Below the pieces are notes generated by a model. The model worked only from the letters and a program-made list of their open reading frames with translations. It was not told where the DNA came from and searched no databases. Shown one piece after another: positions 30,577-40,183 of a stretch of DNA of 64,000 nucleotides. The stretch is from Maritimibacter alkaliphilus HTCC2654 (GTDB lineage: Bacteria > Pseudomonadota > Alphaproteobacteria > Rhodobacterales > Rhodobacteraceae). How positions within the stretch are numbered: the first letter of the stretch is position 1; each line of letters starts with the position of its first letter. The DNA lies in contig NZ_CH902578.1 in NCBI RefSeq assembly GCF_000152805.1, positions 638,784 through 702,783 of the forward strand. The letters run 5' to 3'. The position numbers and the translations under genes are program-made.

Positions 30577-31914
30577 CTATGGGCAGAAGAGATCGTTCGT
30601 CACGCCCAACACCATGATCGACAGGATCAGGGCCAGGCCGACCGCGAGCAGAACCCGCATCGCGCGGTCCGACGGGGGCTTGCCCGCCACCGCCTCATAG
30701 GCGTGGAACACGAGGTGGCCGCCGTCCAGCACCGGGATCGGGAACAGGTTCAAAAGCCCCACGGCGGTGGACAGCACCGCGATGAACCAGATGAAACTGT
30801 CCAGCCCCTGACTCGCCGCCGCACCCGAGGTTTCGGCGATGCCGATGGGCCCGCGCAGGTTACAGGACGAAATCGCCCCGGTAATCATGTGCCACAGGCC
30901 GGACAGCGAAGACGAGATGATGTAGCCCACCTGCCCCACGCCCGTCGAAACGGCCTCGCCGAATGAAGGCGCGCGGGTTTCCGGCTCGAACACGAGGCCC
31001 CCAGCGATTCCGATCAGCCAGCGGGTCTCGAACCCGCCTTCGGGCAGCGGCAGGTCGACCCGGCGCGGGGTCAGATCGACGCTGATCGCTTCGCCGTCGC
31101 GTTCGATGCCAAGCGTCAGGGCCGCCCCATCGCCCTCGCCCACGATGGCGCGCAGGTCACCGAAGGTCGAAACGGGTTCACCGTCGACGGTCAGGATCAG
31201 GTCGCCTTCGCGAATCCCCGCGTCCGAGGCCGCCGACTGCGGCGTGACGGAACTGACGTAGGGCGGGAACGGATGCAGCGCCTCGACCGTCACCTCCTGC
31301 CCGCCGCGCAGAACCACGTATTCCACCGGGCTTTCGTTGGGCAGACGCGACACGAACCCGTCGAATTCGTCCAGCGACGGGGTTTCCTCGCCCGCGATGG
31401 ACAGGATCTGGTCGCCCGGCTCCAGCGCCTCGAGCCCCGAGACCGGCGCGACCTCTTCGACCGTCAGCGGGTCGGTGGCGATGCCGGTGTGGAACGCCAT
31501 CGCGAAGAAGATCAGGGCCGACAGCACGAAGTTGAAGATCGGACCCGCCGCGACGGTCGCCGCCCGCGCCCAGAGCGGCGCGCCGTGCATGGTATGCCGC
31601 CGTTCTTCATCCGACAGGCCGGCCATCGCCCCCTCGTCCACGCCCGCTGAAGCCGCGTTCGCATCCCCCCGGAACTTGACGTATCCGCCCACGGGGAACG
31701 CCGCGATCTGCCATTGCGTCCCATGCTTGTCGGTCTTTTTCGCCAGCACCGGCCCAATGCCGATGGAAAACACGTCCGCCTTGATCCCGGACAGACGCCC
31801 GATGATGTAATGGCCGTATTCGTGGATCGCGACGATGATCGTCAGCGCGATGATGAAGGCGATCAGGGTGAAGGCGAGGTTGCCGAAAGACGGGATCAGC
31901 GCGGTCAGGTCCAC
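30577..31914 (-). CDS. rseP: RseP, site-2 intramembrane metalloprotease
   Basis: Cleaves membrane anchors such as anti-sigma factors and signal-peptide remnants. 445 residues from GTG 31914, overlapping the dxr end by 10 bp. Zinc motif HEYGH (His31, Glu32, His35) in the first helix, two central PDZ regions (about 155-300), and the second-site motif LFPIPVLDGGHLVF near residue 385 with the Asp ligand. Four membrane helices. Typical position between dxr and bamA. Confidence 0.95.
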   Translation of the reverse strand: MDLTALIPSFGNLAFTLIAFIIALTIIVAIHEYGHYIIGRLSGIKADVFSIGIGPVLAKKTDKHGTQWQIAAFPVGGYVKFRGDANAASAGVDEGAMAGLSDEERRHTMHGAPLWARAATVAAGPIFNFVLSALIFFAMAFHTGIATDPLTVEEVAPVSGLEALEPGDQILSIAGEETPSLDEFDGFVSRLPNESPVEYVVLRGGQEVTVEALHPFPPYVSSVTPQSAASDAGIREGDLILTVDGEPVSTFGDLRAIVGEGDGAALTLGIERDGEAISVDLTPRRVDLPLPEGGFETRWLIGIAGGLVFEPETRAPSFGEAVSTGVGQVGYIISSSLSGLWHMITGAISSCNLRGPIGIAETSGAAASQGLDSFIWFIAVLSTAVGLLNLFPIPVLDGGHLVFHAYEAVAGKPPSDRAMRVLLAVGLALILSIMVLGVTNDLFCP

Positions 31915-33104
31915 GTGGCACTCCTTTTCGGGGTCTTCGCCCCTGATATTATCTCTTCTGCTCGTATCCGGGCCATGTGGTCGGCCGCGCGCACGTTATC
32001 AAGAGTAAATGCGGCAGACATGAGGCCCGTGTCACCCGACAGTTCCGTGAGCACCCCTTCGACGACCCCGGCCATATCCATGAAACCGAGCCGGTGGGCG
32101 ATGAAGCCGTCCAGCGCGGTTTCCTTGGCGGCGTTAAACACCGCACCCGCCATGCCGCCGGCCTCCATCACCTCGCGCGCAAGGCGCAGGGCCGGATAGC
32201 GGGCATCTTCGGGCGCGCGGAATTCAAGCTGGCCGATCCGGGCAAGGTCCAACCGCTCGACCGGGAGCGGTTTGCGCTCCGGCCAGTTCAGCGCGTATCC
32301 GATGGCGTGGCGCATGTCCGGCGGGCCGACATGGGCCATGAGCGCCCCGTCGTTGAAGCCGACAAGCGCGTGGATCAGGCTTTGGGGATGAACAATGACC
32401 TCGATCTGATCGGGGCGCACCCCGAAGAATTCGCGGGTCTCGATCAGTTCCAGCGCCTTGTTGAACATCGAGGCGGAATCGATGGTGATCCGCTGTCCCA
32501 TGTCCCAGTTCGGGTGGCTCGACGCCTCTTCCAGCGTGGCCGAGGCCAGTTTGTCGATGGGCCAGTCGCGGAACGCGCCGCCCGAAGCGGTGATGATGAC
32601 CCGCTCGACGGCGGCCATGTCTTCACCCACCAGCGCCTGAAACACGGCGGAATGTTCGCTGTCCACCGGGAGGACGGTCGCGCCATGATCGCGCGCTGTG
32701 CCGAGGATGAGAGGCCCCGCCGTGACGAGGCTCTCCTTGTTCGCAAGCGCAAGGGTCGCGCCTTGTTCCAGCGCCGCCAGCCCCGGCGGCAGACCGGCTG
32801 CTCCGACGATGGCCGACATGACCCAATCGGCCGGACGGCGCGCCGCGTCGGTCAGCGCCGCCTCGCCCGCGGCCACTTCGATCCCGGTGCCGGACAGGGC
32901 CTCGCGCAGGTCGGCGAGGCATTCCTCATGTGCCGTTACCGCGACCTCGGCGCCGAGCGCCTTGGCCTGCCGGGCCAGAAGATCGACGTTGCGCCCGCCG
33001 GTCAGGGCGACCACCTCGAACGCCTCGGGGTCGCGCTCGATCAGGTCTATGGTCGAACAGCCGATGGACCCGGTCGCACCGAAAATGGACACCCGCCGGG
33101 TCAT
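31905..33104 (-). CDS. dxr: 1-deoxy-D-xylulose 5-phosphate reductoisomerase
   Basis: Second step of the non-mevalonate isoprenoid pathway, making MEP with NADPH. 399 residues from ATG 33104, which overlaps the cdsA stop (ATGA). NADPH fold SIFGATGSIGCSTIDLI at the N-terminus, ALANKESLVTAG, the metal/active-site block LPVDSEHSAVFQ, ITASGGAFRDWP, SSHPNWDMG and FGVRPDQIEVIVHPQS. The open frame continues upstream into cdsA but that part is antisense-like and not conserved. Confidence 0.96.
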   Translation of the reverse strand: MTRRVSIFGATGSIGCSTIDLIERDPEAFEVVALTGGRNVDLLARQAKALGAEVAVTAHEECLADLREALSGTGIEVAAGEAALTDAARRPADWVMSAIVGAAGLPPGLAALEQGATLALANKESLVTAGPLILGTARDHGATVLPVDSEHSAVFQALVGEDMAAVERVIITASGGAFRDWPIDKLASATLEEASSHPNWDMGQRITIDSASMFNKALELIETREFFGVRPDQIEVIVHPQSLIHALVGFNDGALMAHVGPPDMRHAIGYALNWPERKPLPVERLDLARIGQLEFRAPEDARYPALRLAREVMEAGGMAGAVFNAAKETALDGFIAHRLGFMDMAGVVEGVLTELSGDTGLMSAAFTLDNVRAADHMARIRAEEIISGAKTPKRSATWT

Positions 33105-33961
33105 GGGAAGATCCCGAACCCCAGCGCGGCCACACCGGCCAGTGCGGCGACCGCCACCAGCGCGTCGAGCCGGTCGAGCACCCCGCCGTGGCCGGGGATC
33201 AGGGCCGAACTGTCCTTGACCCCTGCCCGGCGTTTGAGCCAGCTTTCCGCGATGTCGCCCATCTGCCCGGCAAAGGCGAGCACGACGGCGCCCAACGCGC
33301 AAAGCGCCCAGTGAACGTCCAGAAGCCCCGGCCCGACCAGTGCGCCGAACAGCCCCGCGCCGACCCATCCGGCCACCGTGCCGGACCACGTCTTTTTCGG
33401 GCTGATACGCGGCCAGAACTTCGGCCCACCGAACGCACGCCCGGCGAAATATCCCAAGATGTCCGAAATCACGACGATCCCGATCAGGGCGAGGATACCG
33501 CGCGGCCCGGCCACGAGTTGACCGAAGATCAGAGACAGCGCGGCGACGGCAAGGAGCAGACCATAGGCGAGCCACGTCCGATGGCCCGCGCGGATCAGAA
33601 GCAGACCGACCGCGAGCGGCACGAAGGCCACGAGAAGTGCCCGCATGACGCCGAAGGTGACGGCGGTCCAGATCGCCTCGGCCCCGCCGGGTTCCGGCCC
33701 GGCCAGCGGCAGGACGAAGGTGATCGCGAGAACCGCCACCGGAAGAAGCGCGATGATCCAACGGCGCAAGGTCGGGATTTCGACCTCGCACAGTTTCGCA
33801 AGCTCGCGCAGCATCAGCACATAGACGATCACGACGAAGATCGACCACGCCAGCGGCCCGCCGAACAGGGCGCCGAGGGCGATCAGCACGATCACGCCCG
33901 CGGAAATCACCCGCGTCGACAGATCGGACCATTTGGAGGCGGATGCGGACGTGTCAGCCAT
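33101..33961 (-). CDS. cdsA: Phosphatidate cytidylyltransferase
   Basis: Makes CDP-diacylglycerol from phosphatidate and CTP at the inner membrane. 286 residues with about seven or eight hydrophobic helices. The C-terminal CDS signature runs from ISPKKTWSGTVAGWVGA to QMGDIAESWLKRRAGVKDSS and IPGHGGVLDRLD, including the conserved Asp residues. Overlaps uppS by 8 bp and dxr by 4 bp. Confidence 0.95.
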   Translation of the reverse strand: MADTSASASKWSDLSTRVISAGVIVLIALGALFGGPLAWSIFVVIVYVLMLRELAKLCEVEIPTLRRWIIALLPVAVLAITFVLPLAGPEPGGAEAIWTAVTFGVMRALLVAFVPLAVGLLLIRAGHRTWLAYGLLLAVAALSLIFGQLVAGPRGILALIGIVVISDILGYFAGRAFGGPKFWPRISPKKTWSGTVAGWVGAGLFGALVGPGLLDVHWALCALGAVVLAFAGQMGDIAESWLKRRAGVKDSSALIPGHGGVLDRLDALVAVAALAGVAALGFGIFP

Positions 33962-34685
33962 TCTTCACCGCGCCGAAACGCCGGTCGCGCATGGCGAACC
34001 GATCGAGGATCTCGGCGAACTTCGCCCGGTCGAAGTCGGGCCAGAGCGTGTCGATGAACTCGTACTCCGCATAGGCCGACTGCCAGAGCAGGAAATTGGA
34101 CACCCGCGCCTCGCCCGAGGTGCGGATCACCAGATCGGGGTCGGGCAACATGCAGGTGTCGAGGTATTTGGGCAGCGTTTCCTCGTCGATGGTATCCGGG
34201 TCCAGCTTGCCCGCCTTCACATCCTGCGCCAGCCGCTGTGTGGCGCGCGCCACCTCGTCCCGCCCGCCGTAGTTCAAGGCGACCGTGACATGCACCCGGT
34301 CGTTGTCCTTGGTCAGGTCTTCCAGATCGTCCATCAGACGGCGCAGCTTCGGGTCCAGCTTGATGCGGTCGCCGATGAAGCGCACGCAAGCGCCCTCGTC
34401 GTTCAGCTCATGCGCGGTCTTGTTGATATAGCGGCGAAACAGGCTCATCAGCCCCGCCACTTCGGCCTGCGTCCGCTTCCAGTTCTCGGTGGAAAACGCG
34501 AAGAGCGTGATGTGCGTCACGCCAAGGTCCGGGCAGGCCTCGACCACTTCGCGCGCGCGTTTGGCGCCTGCATGATGGCCGAACAGGCGCGGTCGACCGC
34601 GCTCCTTGGCCCAACGCCCATTGCCATCCATGATGATGGCGACGTGGAGGCCCTTGCCGGTTCCGATCTGGCTTTGCTCGTTCAC
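33954..34685 (-). CDS. uppS: Undecaprenyl (polyprenyl) diphosphate synthase
   Basis: Cis-prenyltransferase making the C55 lipid carrier for peptidoglycan. 243 residues from GTG 34685. AIIMDGNGRWAKERG holds the catalytic Asp20; GHHAGAKRAREVVEAC and LFAFSTENWKR follow, and the C-terminal DLVIRTSGEARVSNFLLWQ and LWPDF blocks are intact. Overlaps cdsA by 8 bp; the product feeds the cell-wall role of the cluster. Confidence 0.96.
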   Translation of the reverse strand: MNEQSQIGTGKGLHVAIIMDGNGRWAKERGRPRLFGHHAGAKRAREVVEACPDLGVTHITLFAFSTENWKRTQAEVAGLMSLFRRYINKTAHELNDEGACVRFIGDRIKLDPKLRRLMDDLEDLTKDNDRVHVTVALNYGGRDEVARATQRLAQDVKAGKLDPDTIDEETLPKYLDTCMLPDPDLVIRTSGEARVSNFLLWQSAYAEYEFIDTLWPDFDRAKFAEILDRFAMRDRRFGAVKNG

Positions 34686-34738
34686 GGGGCGGCTCCCTCG
34701 TCAGGCAACGCGTGACACGCGCCGGTCAGACCGAAAGG

Positions 34739-35305
34739 TCAGACCTGCATAATCTCTTCCTGCTTGGTCTCGAGCGTCTTGTCGACATTGCCGATGTATT
34801 TGTCGGTCAGTTCCTGCACTTCGTCGTGCCAGATCTTGTTGTCGTCCTCGGACATGCCCGCAGCTTTCGCTTTCTTGAGCTGTTCCATCCCGTCGCGGCG
34901 CACGTTGCGGATCGCGACCCGGGCGCTTTCGGCGTATTGCGCGGCGACGCGGGCCAGTTCCTTGCGGCGCTCTTCGTTCAATTCCGGGATCGGCAGCATG
35001 ATGATGGTGCCGTTGGTCTGGGGGTTGATGCCCAGGCCCGACTCCATGATCGCCTTTTCGACCGCGTTCACCAGCGATTTGTCCCACACGTTGATCGTGA
35101 CCATGCGCGGCTCCGGCACGTTCACGGTGCCCACCTGGTTGATCGGCGTGCGCTGACCATAGGCTTCGACGTGGACAGGCTCCAGCATCGCGGCCGAGGC
35201 ACGGCCCGTGCGCAGCGAGGCGAGTTCCGTGCGCAGCGCCCCGATGGCGCCTTCCATACGGCGTTCCAGATCGTCGATGTCGATCTCAAGCTCTTCGTCA
35301 GCCAT
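34739..35305 (-). CDS. frr: Ribosome recycling factor
   Basis: Splits post-termination ribosomes with EF-G. 188 residues; family blocks [49 protein letters not shown] and [19 protein letters not shown] are all present, giving the three-helix plus beta domain. ATG 35305 has a strong AGGAGG 8 bases upstream. Second gene after pyrH, 106 bp apart. Confidence 0.97.
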   Translation of the reverse strand: MADEELEIDIDDLERRMEGAIGALRTELASLRTGRASAAMLEPVHVEAYGQRTPINQVGTVNVPEPRMVTINVWDKSLVNAVEKAIMESGLGINPQTNGTIIMLPIPELNEERRKELARVAAQYAESARVAIRNVRRDGMEQLKKAKAAGMSEDDNKIWHDEVQELTDKYIGNVDKTLETKQEEIMQV

Positions 35306-35411
35306 GCCTCAATCCTCCTGACCGTGGACCTGCGTCCATTGTTTGCGCTCATATACTCTCATCGGGCCGCACTGTATAGAGACGCGGGCCCTCGGGTCTG
35401 CCGGCCCGACC

Positions 35412-36176
35412 TCAGGCGGCAGGCTTGGCGTTCTTGACCGTGGTATAGGTGCCTTGCCCGGCAAGAATGCCCTTGAACCCGCCCGGTTCGTCCAGCGAGA
35501 ACACGATGATCGGCATGTTGTTGTCGCGGGCCAGCGCGATGGCCGAGGCATCCATGACACCCAGACGTTTCGCCAGCGCCTCGTCATAGCTGACCACGTC
35601 ATAGCGTTTTGCATCGTCGAACTTCTTGGGGTCCTTGTCATAGACCCCGTCCACCTTGGTGCCCTTGAAGATCGCTTCACAGGCCATTTCGTTGGCGCGC
35701 AGCGTGGCGGCCGTGTCGGTGGTGAAATAGGGGTTCCCGGTGCCGGCGGCGAATATGCAGACCCGCTTTTTCTCGAGGTGGCGCACGGCGCGGCGGCGGA
35801 TGTAGGGCTCGCAGACCTGATCCATCGGGATCGCGCTGATGACACGGGTGTAGACGCCAAGCTCTTCCAATGCCGACTGCATGGCGAGCGCGTTCATCAC
35901 GGTCGCGAGCATCCCCATGTAATCCGCCGTCGTGCGCTCCATCCCCTGTGCGGAGCCCGCGAGACCCCGGAAGATGTTGCCGCCGCCGATCACCATGCAG
36001 ATCTCGACGCCCATGTCGTGAACCGACTTCACCTCCTGCGCGATACGCGCGACGGTGGGCGGGTTCAGGCCGTATGACCCGTCGCCCATCAACGCCTCGC
36101 CTGAGATTTTCAGCATCACCCGTTTGTATTTCGGTTGGCGAGCGTCGGCGGGGGCGTTGGTCACGGCCTCGGTCAT
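35412..36176 (-). CDS. pyrH: UMP kinase
   Basis: Phosphorylates UMP to UDP; hexameric, GTP-activated. 254 residues from ATG 36176 ([20 protein letters not shown]). [14 protein letters not shown] near the N-terminus, [37 protein letters not shown] and the acidic DKDPKKF loop are the aspartokinase-fold UMP-kinase motifs. Head of the pyrH-frr-uppS-cdsA-dxr cluster, divergent from miaA; rpsB-tsf are not adjacent. Confidence 0.96.
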   Translation of the reverse strand: MTEAVTNAPADARQPKYKRVMLKISGEALMGDGSYGLNPPTVARIAQEVKSVHDMGVEICMVIGGGNIFRGLAGSAQGMERTTADYMGMLATVMNALAMQSALEELGVYTRVISAIPMDQVCEPYIRRRAVRHLEKKRVCIFAAGTGNPYFTTDTAATLRANEMACEAIFKGTKVDGVYDKDPKKFDDAKRYDVVSYDEALAKRLGVMDASAIALARDNNMPIIVFSLDEPGGFKGILAGQGTYTTVKNAKPAA

Positions 36177-36282
36177 GTCTTTGCGTCGTCCTCGGGGGTC
36201 ATGTATGGATCGCGCGCAAAATGTCGGAAATCCCCGGCGGGCGCAATCCGCGAAAAACCGGGGGCTGGGAAGAAAGCATGTG

Positions 36283-37176
36283 ATGGCAGAGGAGCTTGCG
36301 GCCCCCTTTCTCGATGATCTGCCGCCGGACCGCCCGGTTCTGATCGCCGGACCGACGGCGAGCGGCAAGTCGGCGCTGGCTCTGGCGATCGCGCGCACGG
36401 CGGGCGGCGTGATCGTCAATGCCGACGCGCTTCAGGTCTTTTCCAACTGGCGTATCCTGACCGCCCGCCCGTCGATCTCGGAGGAAGAGGTTGCGCCGCA
36501 CCGGCTTTACGGTCACGTGCCCGGCGACACGTTCTATTCGGTCGGGCACTGGCTGCGCGAGGTCGCGCCGTTCTTGTCCGGCCCGCAGCGGCCCATCATC
36601 GTGGGCGGCACCGGGCTTTATTTCTCGGCTCTGACCGAAGGGCTCGCCGATATTCCCGCCACACCGCCGGAAGTGCGCGCCGAAGGCGAGGCGCTGCTGG
36701 CCGAAAAGGGCCTTGACGCCCTCATGTCCGACATCGACCCCGAGACGCTCGCCCGGATCGACACCCGCAACCCCGCCCGCGTGGCCCGCGCGTGGGAGGT
36801 TCAGCGCACCACCGGCAAGGGTCTGGCGGCCTGGCAGGACGACACGCCCCCGCCCCTGCTGCCACTGGCCGACGCCCTGCCCCTTGTCCTCAATTCCCCG
36901 CGCGACTGGCTTGCCGACCGGATCGCCCGGCGGTTCGACGCGATGCTGTCAGCGGGTGTGCTGGCCGAGGCCGAGGCCAATCTGACCACGTGGTCGCCCG
37001 ACCTGCCTTCGGCCAAGGCCATCGGCGCGCGCGAGCTTATCGCGCATTTGAAGGGCGAGATGACGCTGGACGCCGCACGCGACGCCGCGATCATCGCGAG
37101 TCGGCAATATGCCAAGCGTCAGCGCACATGGTTCCGGTCGCGGATGTCGGACTGGACGCAAGTCACGATACCCTGA
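36283..37176 (+). CDS. miaA: tRNA dimethylallyltransferase MiaA
   Basis: Adds an isopentenyl group to A37 of UNN-reading tRNAs, using DMAPP. 297 residues from ATG 36283 ([15 protein letters not shown]). P-loop AGPTASGKS at about 22-30, [32 protein letters not shown], and the C-terminal [17 protein letters not shown]-binding segment. The family DSMQVYR reads DALQVFS here, a divergence at a tRNA-contact loop shared by related bacteria as far as I can judge. Divergent from pyrH. Confidence 0.95.
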   Translation: MAEELAAPFLDDLPPDRPVLIAGPTASGKSALALAIARTAGGVIVNADALQVFSNWRILTARPSISEEEVAPHRLYGHVPGDTFYSVGHWLREVAPFLSGPQRPIIVGGTGLYFSALTEGLADIPATPPEVRAEGEALLAEKGLDALMSDIDPETLARIDTRNPARVARAWEVQRTTGKGLAAWQDDTPPPLLPLADALPLVLNSPRDWLADRIARRFDAMLSAGVLAEAEANLTTWSPDLPSAKAIGARELIAHLKGEMTLDAARDAAIIASRQYAKRQRTWFRSRMSDWTQVTIP

Positions 37177-37233
37177 CTCCCGCTAGTTCACGAATATGTG
37201 GCCCCTGTGCGACAGCGGCAAAAAGCCTCGGAG

Positions 37234-37266
37234 TTATCCACAGGAAAACCCGCAGACTGTGGATAG
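37234..37266. promoter_or_regulatory. Pair of inverted DnaA boxes
   Basis: TTATCCACA (37234-37242), a perfect R1-type DnaA box, faces TGTGGATAG (37258-37266), one mismatch, with 15 bases between. It lies in the 219-bp gap between miaA and the AraC gene, about 130 bp before the AraC start. Could titrate DnaA or regulate the AraC gene; no AT-rich unwinding region or dnaA/dnaN gene nearby, so not an origin. Confidence 0.55.
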
Positions 37267-37395
37267 TCGGGGGCGACAGGTCTGTGGAAATCGTCTACCG
37301 CTGAAGGACCGCGATGAGGGGGCGACATGGCGGTAGGACGAATCGAACAAAAGTCGGTCGTTCGAACGGGGACAGACAGGGAGAACCAATAAAAA

Positions 37396-38202
37396 ATGGA
37401 CCAACTGAACGCGCTGAGCTCTCCCTTCCGTGTCATCCCTCTGGCCCGCCTCGCAAGCGGCGGACGGTGGCGAACCGAGGCGATGCGCAGCTACGGCGCC
37501 CCTGTTCTCCTCTGGTTCACCCGCGGTCAGGGCCGCATCACGGTGAACGGCAAGACCTCCGGCTACACCTCGCACAACGCGATCTACGTGCCTGCGGGCA
37601 CGATGCACGGGTTCGAGATGAACTCGACCGTCCACGGGATGATCGTCGTGTTCCCGGTCGGCGTGGAAGACGAGCTTTCCCTGCCCGAAGACCCCGTGCA
37701 CCTGCGCCTTCAGGAAGCCGATCAGCATATCGAACTGAATCGGCTGATCGAGAACCTTCAGTCCGAACTGGAAAGCGGCAACCTTGCCTCGGACCGCGCC
37801 ATGCTGTGTCACGCGGGCCTTCTGTCGGTCTGGATAGAACGCCAGATGCGCGCGCTCGACATCGAAGAGCCGGACGAGGATGCCTCGTCCCGCCTTGCCG
37901 CCGCCTACACCGCGCTGGTCGAACAGGAATTTCATTCCGCCAAGACCGTCCGCGACTACGCCAAGGAACTGGGCGTGACGCCCACGCACCTGAGTCGTGT
38001 GTGCAACAAGGCTTGCGGGCGTCCGGCCTCGTCGATCCTTGCCGACCGCGTGCATTACGAGGCGCGGCGACTGCTGACCGAAACGCATATGCCGATCAAG
38101 GACATCGCGTCGTCGCTCGGCTTCGCCTCGGCGGCCTATTTCACGCGGGCGTTCCAGAATCACACGGGGCGCACCCCGTCGCAGTTCCGGCGCGGCGCCT
38201 GA
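37396..38202 (+). CDS. AraC-family transcriptional regulator
   Basis: 268 residues. An N-terminal cupin-like sensing domain (about 20-95, with NAIYVPAGTMHGFEM) is followed by a linker and two C-terminal helix-turn-helix motifs (about 165-265), ending FASAAYFTRAFQNHTGRTPSQFRRG, the AraC signature. The cupin half carries a His (MHGF) that could bind a small ligand. No target gene is obvious; the neighbour downstream is a GFA-like protein gene with palindromes in front. Confidence 0.9.
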   Translation: MDQLNALSSPFRVIPLARLASGGRWRTEAMRSYGAPVLLWFTRGQGRITVNGKTSGYTSHNAIYVPAGTMHGFEMNSTVHGMIVVFPVGVEDELSLPEDPVHLRLQEADQHIELNRLIENLQSELESGNLASDRAMLCHAGLLSVWIERQMRALDIEEPDEDASSRLAAAYTALVEQEFHSAKTVRDYAKELGVTPTHLSRVCNKACGRPASSILADRVHYEARRLLTETHMPIKDIASSLGFASAAYFTRAFQNHTGRTPSQFRRGA

Positions 38203-38209
38203 TCGTCTT

Positions 38210-38225
38210 GTGACCCATTGGTCAC
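38210..38225. promoter_or_regulatory. Inverted repeat GTGACC-N4-GGTCAC
   Basis: Six-base perfect arms around CATT, 8 bp after the AraC stop and about 125 bp before the GFA-like gene. The dyad could be an operator. No known family site is matched. Confidence 0.4.
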
Positions 38226-38267
38226 TTGACGAAGCCCCTTCCCAATGATGACGTGAGTCCAACCGAC

Positions 38268-38282
38268 GTCTCTAAATGAGAC
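38268..38282. promoter_or_regulatory. Inverted repeat GTCTC-N5-GAGAC
   Basis: Five-base arms around TAAAT in the same gap, about 11 bp before a TATAAA (38293-38298) that could be the -10 of the GFA-like gene. Weak by itself; noted with the flanking dyads. Confidence 0.3.
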
Positions 38283-38321
38283 TCTCGGCGATTATAAATT
38301 GACTTTTAGTGAAACCGCGCG

Positions 38322-38337
38322 TCTCGTATTCACGAGA
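38322..38337 (+). promoter_or_regulatory. Hairpin overlapping ribosome-binding site of the GFA-like gene
   Basis: TCTCGT-attc-ACGAGA, a perfect 6-bp stem whose right arm runs into AGAGG, the likely ribosome-binding site for ATG 38349. In mRNA it would partly hide the site, suggesting translational control. Confidence 0.4.
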
Positions 38338-38348
38338 GGTTGGACACC

Positions 38349-38876
38349 ATGGACAGTCAGGACATCACTTGCCGTTGTGGAACGGTGCGCCTGAGCGCGT
38401 CCGGTCGCCCGTCCGGGGCGACCATCTGCCATTGTGCCGAATGCCAGACCGCCGCGATGATCTTCGAGCGTCGGTTCAATGCGCCGGTGGCCGATTCCGA
38501 GGGCGGGACGTTCCATGTGCTGTGGCGCAAGGACAGGCTCACCTGCCAGTCCGGCTCCGACAAGCTCGCCGCCCATAAGCTCGACCCGAAAAGCCCGACC
38601 GACCGGGTCATCGCCACCTGCTGTGGCACGCCGATGTATCTTGATCGCAAGGGGCGGCCCTGGGTCGGGGTCTTTGCGGACCGTGTGCCGGAACAGGCGC
38701 GCCCGGACCCGGAGCTCAGGGTCTATGCAAAGGATCGGGTCGAAGCCGGCCAACACGCCGACGGCGTGCGCACCTATCCGGGCTATTCACGGCGCATGTT
38801 GTTCAGACGCTGGCACGCGATCTGGCGCAGCGGGTTCGAAACCGATCACATGGGGTTCGTCGCCCGCGACATCTGA
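38349..38876 (+). CDS. GFA / CENP-V-like zinc-binding protein
   Basis: 175 residues from ATG 38349; an in-frame TTG at 38340 overlaps the ribosome-binding site and is less likely. Zinc-type cysteines match the glutathione-dependent-formaldehyde-activating fold: CRCG (Cys8, Cys10), CHCAECQ (Cys27, 29, 32) and CCGTP (Cys91, 92). The C-terminal half is longer than in simple GFA proteins and resembles DUF6151-type members. The formaldehyde link of this family is historical; catalytic function here is unproven. Tail-to-tail with the lytic transglycosylase gene. Confidence 0.75.
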   Translation: MDSQDITCRCGTVRLSASGRPSGATICHCAECQTAAMIFERRFNAPVADSEGGTFHVLWRKDRLTCQSGSDKLAAHKLDPKSPTDRVIATCCGTPMYLDRKGRPWVGVFADRVPEQARPDPELRVYAKDRVEAGQHADGVRTYPGYSRRMLFRRWHAIWRSGFETDHMGFVARDI

Positions 38877-38878
38877 TC

Positions 38879-39451
38879 TCAGCCGCCGAGGATCGCTTTC
38901 ACGTATCCTTCGGTTTCCTTATAGGGCGGGACACCGTTGTATTTCGTCACCGCTTCCGGCCCCGCGTTATAGGCCGCGAGCGCCAGCTTCCACGACTTGA
39001 ACGCCTTATACTGCTGGGCGAGATACCGCGCCCCGCCGTCGAGGTTCTGAAGCGGGTCGTCCGGGTCCACCCCTAGAAGCGACGCGGTTTCGGGCATCAA
39101 TTGCGCAAGACCGATGGCGCCCGCATGGGACTTGGCCGACGGGTTCCAGCCCGATTCCTGCTGCACGAGCCGCAGGAACAGGTCTTCGGGAATGCCGTGC
39201 TTGGCCGCCGCCGCCTTGGCATGGGCCAGATACTCGCCCTTGTAGCTGCCGCGAAACGCCGGAACATGCTCTTTCGGGCGCGGCTGATACCGGGTCGAGC
39301 CTGCGTATTGCTCACGCGCCCGCCCGTCGAGAACCTTCAAGGCATTCTCGAAACTGCGTTGTCCGTTCGACGAGGAAAACGTCTGTGCCGCAACCGGCGC
39401 GCCCACCGCGACCGACAACGCCACCGCACCTGCGAGTAGTCCCTTCATCAC
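38879..39451 (-). CDS. Lytic transglycosylase (SLT family), exported
   Basis: Cleaves peptidoglycan glycan strands with anhydro-muramyl ends. 190 residues: signal peptide about 1-22 ([19 protein letters not shown], cleavage near AAQ), then the SLT domain with catalytic Glu99 in [22 protein letters not shown] at 112-120 and [13 protein letters not shown]. Compact, one domain only, periplasmic. Ends 2 bp from the stop of the GFA-like gene on the other strand. Confidence 0.92.
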   Translation of the reverse strand: MMKGLLAGAVALSVAVGAPVAAQTFSSSNGQRSFENALKVLDGRAREQYAGSTRYQPRPKEHVPAFRGSYKGEYLAHAKAAAAKHGIPEDLFLRLVQQESGWNPSAKSHAGAIGLAQLMPETASLLGVDPDDPLQNLDGGARYLAQQYKAFKSWKLALAAYNAGPEAVTKYNGVPPYKETEGYVKAILGG

Positions 39452-39628
39452 CGCCCAGCTCTCCGTTTTGACCGGACTATACCGTCAATTGCGGTGACTC
39501 GCCAGCCTCGCGCACCCGGACCGGCAGCGGGCCTCCGCCGTCCCGGTTCCGGGGATTTTAACCTTTCCTTCACCGGGCACGGGTGATGTAACGATTTGAA
39601 GCAAGTTTTACAGATTCGGGAGGTGCTC

Positions 39629-40117
39629 ATGGCTGGGTCCGTCAACAAGGTGATCATCGTCGGCAACCTCGGGCGCGACCCGGAGGTGCGGACGTTCCAG
39701 AATGGCGGGAAGGTCGTGAACCTGCGCATCGCGACGTCGGAGAACTGGAAAGACCGCAACACGGGCGAACGCCGCGAACGCACCGAATGGCATTCGGTCG
39801 CGATCTTTTCCGAGCCTCTGGGCCGGATTGCCGAGCAATATCTGCGCAAAGGTTCGAAGGTCTATATCGAGGGCCAACTCGAAACCCGCAAATGGCAGGA
39901 CCAGTCTGGTCAGGATCGGTATTCCACCGAAGTGGTGCTGCGCCCCTATCGCGGTGAACTGACGCTTCTCGATTCGCGCGGCGGCGACTCGGGTGGCGGC
40001 AACTACGGTGGCGGCTCGTCCTCGGGCTCCGGCTACGACGATCGCGGCGGCTATGACAGCGGCCCCTCCGGCCCGGCGTCGGGCGGCGGCAGCTTCGACG
40101 ACGAGATCCCGTTCTGA
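39629..40117 (+). CDS. ssb: Single-stranded DNA-binding protein
   Basis: 162 residues from ATG 39629 with GGGAGG just upstream. OB-fold block [49 protein letters not shown], then a Gly/Ser-rich linker (about 120-152) and the conserved acidic tip DDEIPF that recruits partner proteins. No LexA-type repeat is visible before it. Followed by its own terminator. Confidence 0.97.
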   Translation: MAGSVNKVIIVGNLGRDPEVRTFQNGGKVVNLRIATSENWKDRNTGERRERTEWHSVAIFSEPLGRIAEQYLRKGSKVYIEGQLETRKWQDQSGQDRYSTEVVLRPYRGELTLLDSRGGDSGGGNYGGGSSSGSGYDDRGGYDSGPSGPASGGGSFDDEIPF

Positions 40118-40129
40118 GGATCGACGACA

Positions 40130-40152
40130 GGGGCGCATCGGGCGCCCCTTCT
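40130..40152 (+). terminator. Intrinsic terminator of ssb
   Basis: Stem GGGGCGC / GCGCCCC around ATCGG, followed by TTCTC, 12 bp after the ssb stop. U-tract is modest. Confidence 0.6.
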
Positions 40153-40183
40153 CACATCCCCTGCCCGGTCCTATCTCTGACAT

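Noticed and set aside
31905..33932. 675-codon frame suggesting a fusion upstream of dxr
   Set aside because: The first 276 codons are an out-of-frame reading of cdsA; dxr starts at ATG 33104.
37177..37395. Replication origin because of DnaA boxes
   Set aside because: Only two boxes, no AT-rich unwinding region, no dnaA, dnaN, parAB or repABC.
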